64,000 nt of DNA from NCBI RefSeq assembly GCF_024362695.1, contig NC_065408.1:3286001-3350000 (forward strand), written 5' to 3'. This document shows, in pieces, positions 58,486 through 64,000 of this stretch. The notes beneath the pieces are model-generated. The model saw only the letters and a program-made list of their open reading frames with translations, made no database searches and was not told where the DNA came from. The translations under genes were made by a program, and so were the position numbers. Origin of the DNA: Pectinophora gossypiella (taxonomy: Eukaryota > Arthropoda > Insecta > Lepidoptera > Gelechiidae). Each line of letters opens with the position of its first letter. Position 1 is the first letter of the stretch.

Positions 58486-60391
58486 GTCATGAACCTTTCG
58501 TCCATCTCGAACTCCTCAGCGCCAACTGCTTCGGTCCTAGGCTAGCTCCTCCCAAACTTTGTGGTCAATTCCAAATCCCTTTTAGCGCTTAAAACGTAGA
58601 AGGGGTGTCCCAAACTCTCCGCTTTTCTATTTTTTTCATCACTTAGGTAGAATACGTAGGTACTTAGAATATTTGTAAAATTAATGTTAGTATTCGTCAT
58701 TGTTCTTCAAAATCTGTGTGTCATGCCCGCAAAGGTAGTATTTGGTGGTTCTCAATGAAATGTAACAGCTGTTTGTAACTTAAATACCATCACACTTCAC
58801 TAATTTAACAGCCACGCTCTTGTCGTACATCTAAACCGCGTAAGATACGAGTAGATGTTTTCAATCTAGCATGCATGCATACCTTAGTAAATATAAAGTT
58901 TAGTTATGGCTGTATTTTAAAAAATGGGAGTTAGCGGGAAAATAAGTTGTATCAAAAAAAATCTAAACTGCATAAGTTAGATGCTTAAAAATTGACATGC
59001 ACTGTCACACACATAAAGATCTCTATTTTATAACACGCCACGCGGACGAAGTCGCGGGCAAAAGCTAGTTTTAGATAAAAAATAGAGCAGAGGTTTCCCT
59101 CTTGCCTTCTGCCCCGCAGTACTCAAAAAAAATGTACCATGCAGAGAAATAAATTTCATTTCATAAATGTAATACCTGCCTGTTCTGTCATTATGTCTCA
59201 TCTTGGTTACTATTCGTTTATGACCCTATTATATAAATAGATATTAATCTCGATCGAACCATATCCCACGGTACACAAAGCCCGTACAAGCCCTAGGTGC
59301 GGGTAAGTCTCGCGTTTCCTTTGCAAACGGCACTAACTCGACTGCGCTACTGACAACTGTTTGGAGAAGCTTAAAGAATTAACATCCTTGCACTTGATTC
59401 ACAATGTTAATGTAACCTGAATATTACTATACGTGCCCGGTCAATTGCAATAGGTTCACCCCGTATTACATGGGACTTCACGTTCACTGTGCAACTGAAA
59501 ATTAGATATCTACCCCTCAATGTTATTCTTCGATAAACGCATTGGAATTTATGTACATAGACACAATATGGCAAGAAAAAATGTGTCCCACATATGGGAC
59601 ATGCACGTATGAGTTTCAAATTTATTGCCTCATGTGGTCCATACACAGTGAACGTATTCAACATACCTGTCGAAGAGTGGATGTAATACTATACACTCTT
59701 CTTCTTCTGCCTACCCCTTTCGGGATACAGGCGTGGTGTTACGTTATGTATAATGTGATAAGTGAAAGCAAATAGTTACGTTATTCTTTTATTTAATTTC
59801 CAATAATAAATTTCCTTAGAATATTGGAAATACGAATAATGGTAACTGATGACGTCAGCAGGAAAGCTAATCTAAAATGAAATTATTTTATTATACCATA
59901 GCTGGGCTAATAAAATAACATCAATAAAACATGTCATATAATATGTACTATTTTTAATCAAACTTCCACACAATCATAAGTCAGTAAAAAGTTACAAATA
60001 ATCTTTATAAAAGTCTATTAAATACATCAGTCATTCGTTTTATTAACCTTAAATTCAGAATACAATTACGTCTACAAAATACAATACAATACTATGAATA
60101 AGTATAAACTGTGAGTCCTTTGTACTACATCAGCAGGCCTAGCACCCTAGCACGCTAACTGCGCGAACAGGGCGAGAAAAATTCAAAGCGCGAGTTGTCA
60201 AATTTGACAGACGGCGTAAGGTTCCTCGTTCGCGCATCGAGTTTCTCGCGACTTAAATATGTAAAGTACCTCACACAATTTCACAGAAATGATGTTAAAA
60301 ACTATCAATGTTCTCATTTCTAATGAAAATAGGTTTCTGTTTTTTTCTTTCTCTTGGCTCATCTATAAGCAATATACCTACAATAATAATA
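58486..60391. other. Long unassigned stretch
   Basis: 1.9 kb with only traces: an M10-like arm at 59088-59125 (GGTTTCCCTCTTGCC), an RTE-like tail at 59705-59750 (CTACCCCTTTCGGGATACAGG), and an M7-like piece at 60129-60250. Short frames lack motifs. A spliced host gene with small exons cannot be excluded. Confidence 0.4.
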
Positions 60392-60609
60392 CGGGATGTT
60401 AGTGACATCGTAACGAAAACTTTAAGGGATGATTCAGACCATGATTCTAAGTTAATATCAAGTGGAATTTTACATCGCAAAAGTATAATTTAAAAAAACT
60501 AAAAAACAACAGTAATTTTGCGACGGGAAATTCCACTTGATATTAACTCAGAATCATGGTCTGAATCATCCCCCTCAGTTTACGTTACGATGTCGCCAAC
60601 AACTTGTAT
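60392..60609. mobile_element. MITE family P, copy (full)
   Basis: GGGATGTTAGTGACATCGTAA to GTTACGATGTCGCCAAC; the arms pair over about 90 bp each. Confidence 0.86.
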
Positions 60610-60804
60610 ATTTCCATTGTAGTGCGACATCTTGAAAAAATTGCGGATGGCCTAGTAGTAGCGTGTACCAAGGTCCTTATTATTCTGGCCGCGCCGCATC
60701 GCACTTTCATATGCATCTATCCTTTTCTGTCACTCAGAACCACCAAGTGTTAGAGCGTGATAAAGCGCGGGGAGCAATATTCCCCGTCTACCATATGACA
60801 TGAC

Positions 60805-60935
60805 GGCGATATGGCTCACCACCTATCTCGTTGGTCTAATACAAAGCTTGGTGAGGTGTGGGTACTTAGTTCATCTTGCGATGGATGTACTTCTGACTAC
60901 CCCAATTGGGATATAGTCGTGAGCTTATGACATGT
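60805..60935. repeat. Dispersed repeat D (long copy)
   Basis: GGCGATATGGCTCACCACC, TCGTTGGTCTAATACAAAGC, GAGGTGTGGGTACTTAG, GCGATGGATGTACTTCTGAC and GATATAGTCGTGAGCTTATG; the most complete copy in the window. Confidence 0.75.
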
Positions 60936-61021
60936 TCGTCTATCATTCATTACCATAAACACCTTATTAGCGATAAAACAATGTAAATTATCAGAAATAA
61001 ATATCAGAATAAGATGGACAA

Positions 61022-61318
61022 TGGCCCCGATTCCTGCAGACATCTCTTAATTTTACTTTAAGTTATACCTGTCATTTTCTTATCCGCCGAAAAGGAAAGG
61101 GACGGATGATTGACAGCTCTTAATTTTAGGAAGAATGAGTAAATAAATGAATAACCCGGGCGAATTTTTAGACGGTTGTTTTAGATTTGTGCTTAAAATT
61201 GACGTGTGTTCCATAAATTTTATGCTTGTCGATTACCCGTCCCTTTCCTTTTCGGCGGATAAGAAAATGACAGATATAACCTAAAATAAAATTAGATGGT
61301 ATTTACAGGAATTAGCAC
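61022..61318. mobile_element. MITE family M9 (full)
   Basis: About 295 bp with long inverted arms: GATTCCTGCAGACATC and TTATCCGCCGAAAAGGAAAGG on the left, CCTTTCCTTTTCGGCGGATAA and TTTACAGGAATTA on the right. Confidence 0.82.
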
Positions 61319-61722
61319 ATAATTGTAGTTAGGTAGTTTGACAGAAACTATTTTATGGTTAGCTGCATATGAACTGCGGTTAAAAAGCTGTTATATTCTA
61401 AAATTACTGGTAATAATAATACACTAGATGTGTTATCAATACTAATCGTCAAAAAAGTTATACAACTATTTATCAAAAATATCCTAAAGTACATTTAACA
61501 ATTATTACACTTCGTTATCAAAACAATAAACCTGTAAACTTTAAATCTTCGTCGTTTATATTAATAAATAGATACATTCTTCTTAATCACACGAAAACGG
61601 TTACAAAATATTAAAGCTAGGAAATCATTCGTACATTTACATAAAAAAACGTATTACTAATATCAGAATTACATAATTCTTAAACAAAACCTTGTCTGCT
61701 TTTGCTTCTAAAATCACTTTAA
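61319..61722. other. Unassigned stretch
   Basis: AT-rich; nothing recognised. Confidence 0.35.
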
Positions 61723-61855
61723 GGGTGGTATTAATAAACGAATCTCCGCTGAGACTGCCCTCAAGGCTCAAGTCTCTGTTTTTATATGAGAATTGTCACA
61801 ATGACATGATCTTGAGAGCAGTCTCGAAGCTGAGATTGGTTTATTAATACCACCC
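61723..61855. mobile_element. MITE family M3, copy b
   Basis: 133 bp flanked by TAA (61720-61722 and 61856-61858). Ends GGGTGGTATTAATAAACG and TTTATTAATACCACCC. Same family as 13420-13555. Confidence 0.88.
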
Positions 61856-61881
61856 TAAAAGAGAAAATGAAATCGAAATAA

Positions 61882-62139
61882 AAAAAAAATGGGCACGAAA
61901 AAATAATTTGACCATACCAAAAATTAGTACTCTTATTGAAAAAAATAGTACCTGTTGTAAAAAAATTAGTACCATCACGGTTCTGGATTTATAGCCATGT
62001 TTTATTGCACTTGCTAGCTTGACGGTGAGCGAAATTTGGCGATTTTGGCGGCTATTTTTTTTACAACAGGCACTATTTTTTTCAGTAAGAGTACTAATTT
62101 TTGGTATGGTCAAATTATTTTTTCGTGCCCATTTTTTTT
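61882..62139. mobile_element. MITE M4 with 85-bp arms
   Basis: Left arm AAAAAAATGGGCACGAAAAAA, then TTTGACCATACCAAAAATTAG; the right arm is the inverse, ending CGTGCCCATTTTTTTT. The minus-strand frame across it is a by-product. Confidence 0.85.
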
Positions 62140-62154
62140 GAGGCCGCTAGCTTG

Positions 62155-62232
62155 ACGCACACGAAATATCGGGAGTCTCATATCCCTATTTAAACGCGGT
62201 AAGAACCCGTTATTATGTGCTTTAATTATATA
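62155..62232. mobile_element. MITE family M5, right part
   Basis: ATCGGGAGTCTCATATCCC and CGGTAAGAACCCGTTATTATG; left arm missing. Confidence 0.75.
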
Positions 62233-62384
62233 TATATTGTCATTAAGCCGGTGGTGTAAAGGTTAACACGCTCGTCCCGGCTTGACAATTTGATTTTTTT
62301 TCGATTTCATTTTCTCTTCGTGTTTCCCTAAAGCACAGGTGATCATTTAAAATCCCTCTTACAAAAAATTGTGTAGTAATAACA

Positions 62385-62678
62385 CAGTGCGTTAGTGACA
62401 CCGTAACGAAGAAAAAAATAGATAGTCTACTTGATTGTACTAAAAACGGTGGTAGTGTTTTTATAGTCGAAAATATTTAATTAAGATTTTGAGACTTTGC
62501 TGCGCCTCTATGTAAATAGAACCACGCGAACAGGCGATATACTACCATGTTTCTTTTGAAATACAATACGGGACTGAAAATATTTTCACAATATTTCGAC
62601 AGGAAATTCCAATTGATATCAACTCAGAATAGTCTGAATCATCCCCCAGCTTTCGTTACAGTGTCACAAGCATCCTGT
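62385..62678. mobile_element. MITE family P, interrupted copy
   Basis: Left end CAGTGCGTTAGTGACACCGTA, right end GACAGGAAATTCCAATTGAT to GTCACAAGCATCCTG. The middle (about 62410-62590) is foreign or heavily diverged. Confidence 0.7.
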
Positions 62679-63589
62679 ATACATTTTTATTCATTAACTG
62701 AGTTACATTTGAGTTTAAACAAAGAACTTTGTATGAATCCATGGGTTTACGGATAATACAAAATAACTAAGCACATAGAAAGCAAACTGTATCGCAAAAT
62801 ACCACATTTCATACGCTTTCGCGTATCAAAGCGTTTCGCCATACACGCTCAAAGGCACTTCTCAAATGAATGAATTTTCCAAATATCGTCTAGCTTGGGT
62901 ATCGAGGAATCTACACGTAAAATAAACGATGTATGGAGCATCGTTTCATAAGCGACTTTCAAACTCCAGGGCTCGATTTAAAGAGAAATCATGTGGACCA
63001 GTGCTGTGTTTATGAAAACTTACAAGTCTACACGTTCACAAGCTACAAGTTACTCACGAGTACGTGTAAATTATCAAAAAAGTAGAGCGATTGTAAATTA
63101 TACCTGTAAAATAAATATTGACACTTGTAACATGCAAGTTACATGTGTAGTTTTGATAAACACATTCTTGTAATAATGACATTTTTTTTACAAGGAAATT
63201 TCTTGTAATACAGGGCTTGTAAGTTTTGATAAACAGGGCACTGATCAGATGTACATACTTGTTCATTTTGTGTGTTGATCTAGAAAAAGAGATTGGCAAA
63301 AGTTGTATGGAGGGTTTACCAAAATAGGTCACTGAATATCGAACGAGTAATAAACACCAAAACCGCAGTGAAAAATTTATTTGCCTATTTCAATAAACAG
63401 GTCTCGTTAATGGTGGACATTTGGACGATTTATGGTTGATTTCTTTTATAATCGCATGGTATAAGAAAATCAGGTATGCTCAAAAGTGACAGCTAATATT
63501 TCAAGGTTATCCCAGCTGACGTCACCCTACCCTGCGTTTGCCATTTTGTAAAAAATAAATTACTTACGACCAATGTTTTTATATTTACT
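62679..63589. other. Unassigned stretch
   Basis: Short frames on both strands (62991-63173, 63054-63332) with no motif. Several near-repeats of TTACAAGT-type words around 63015-63240. No recognised element. Confidence 0.38.
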
Positions 63590-63810
63590 TTACAAGGATT
63601 TTTTTAGTAAAAGATTTACTTAAAGTTTTTATGATTTTTATATAAGTGACAAGTAATAGTAATTACATTCATTAGTCAGTAATTCGATTGATTTTCAATA
63701 AATTTACGTCCTTGGAATGTTGGAGATACCAATTTAATGGTAACACAGTGGTAACACTTACGTCATCAAAAGGCTAGCAATGGCGGCTTGTCGTACGATT
63801 GAGCATACCA
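63590..63810 (-). repeat. Dispersed repeat R (copy 2, inverted)
   Basis: GTCCTTGGAATGTTGGAGATACC and TAATTCGATTGATTTT are the reverse of 4160-4230. Confidence 0.6.
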
Positions 63811-64000
63811 GTAGGCTCTGCACGGCAACCGCGTCGAGCGCGGTGCGAATTATATCGAAGACGTCCATCGACGTAGATAGCATTCGTATCGTTTATATCC
63901 TTATACCATGTACAATCTTATAAAACAAAGCAGGTTAAAGCAAACGCTCTAGTGCTTAATAAAATCTATAATAATATATATAAAAGCGAAAAGTCACTAA

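Overview
The window looks like AT-rich nuclear DNA of an insect, most likely a moth or butterfly (Lepidoptera). The basis is the mix of mobile elements: a CR1-like LINE whose ORF1 starts with a PHD finger, RTE-type LINE remnants with TATG or GATGATG tails, tRNA-derived SINEs, short CR1 3' ends with TTGAA or ATTCTG tails, and many short inverted-repeat elements (MITEs). No host gene with a recognisable product was found. All assignments are by eye, without database searches.

Layout. 1-312 is a 22-bp minisatellite cut by the window edge. 313-5900 is a mosaic of MITEs, LINE 3' ends and a SINE. About 5930-11364 is a nearly complete CR1-like LINE with two long ORFs (6247-7308 and 7691-10537). 11400-17720 holds SINEs, MITEs and a 5'-truncated Jockey/CR1-type LINE on the minus strand (14089-15165). 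17721-24269 is a complete Gypsy-type LTR retrotransposon on the minus strand: identical 307-bp LTRs, a 4-bp target duplication (AGAT) and one 1542-codon gag-pol frame. 24270-64000 is a dense graveyard of LINE 3' ends, decayed RTE C-termini, three abundant SINE families (called A, B and C here), a fourth tRNA-like SINE (H), and about ten MITE families. The commonest is family P, palindromic, with 13 full or partial copies.

How the parts relate. The Gypsy element encodes everything expected for its own mobility (Gag with zinc knuckles, protease, RT, RNase H, integrase) and is probably the youngest large insertion. The CR1-like LINE encodes an RNA-binding ORF1 protein and an endonuclease/RT ORF2, but its endonuclease lacks a conserved Asp. 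The SINEs and MITEs encode nothing and would depend on enzymes supplied in trans; SINE-A, SINE-C and an RTE LINE share a 3' end, which points to a SINE/LINE partnership. Several nested insertions can be ordered in time, and in one case the empty target sites are present elsewhere in the window.

I see no convincing novel multi-gene system. The most useful observations are the young Gypsy with unusual LTR/PBS features, the SINE with combined tRNA-like and 5S-like promoter regions, and the datable nested insertions. Family letters (SINE-A, repeat D, and so on) are labels used only in this annotation.
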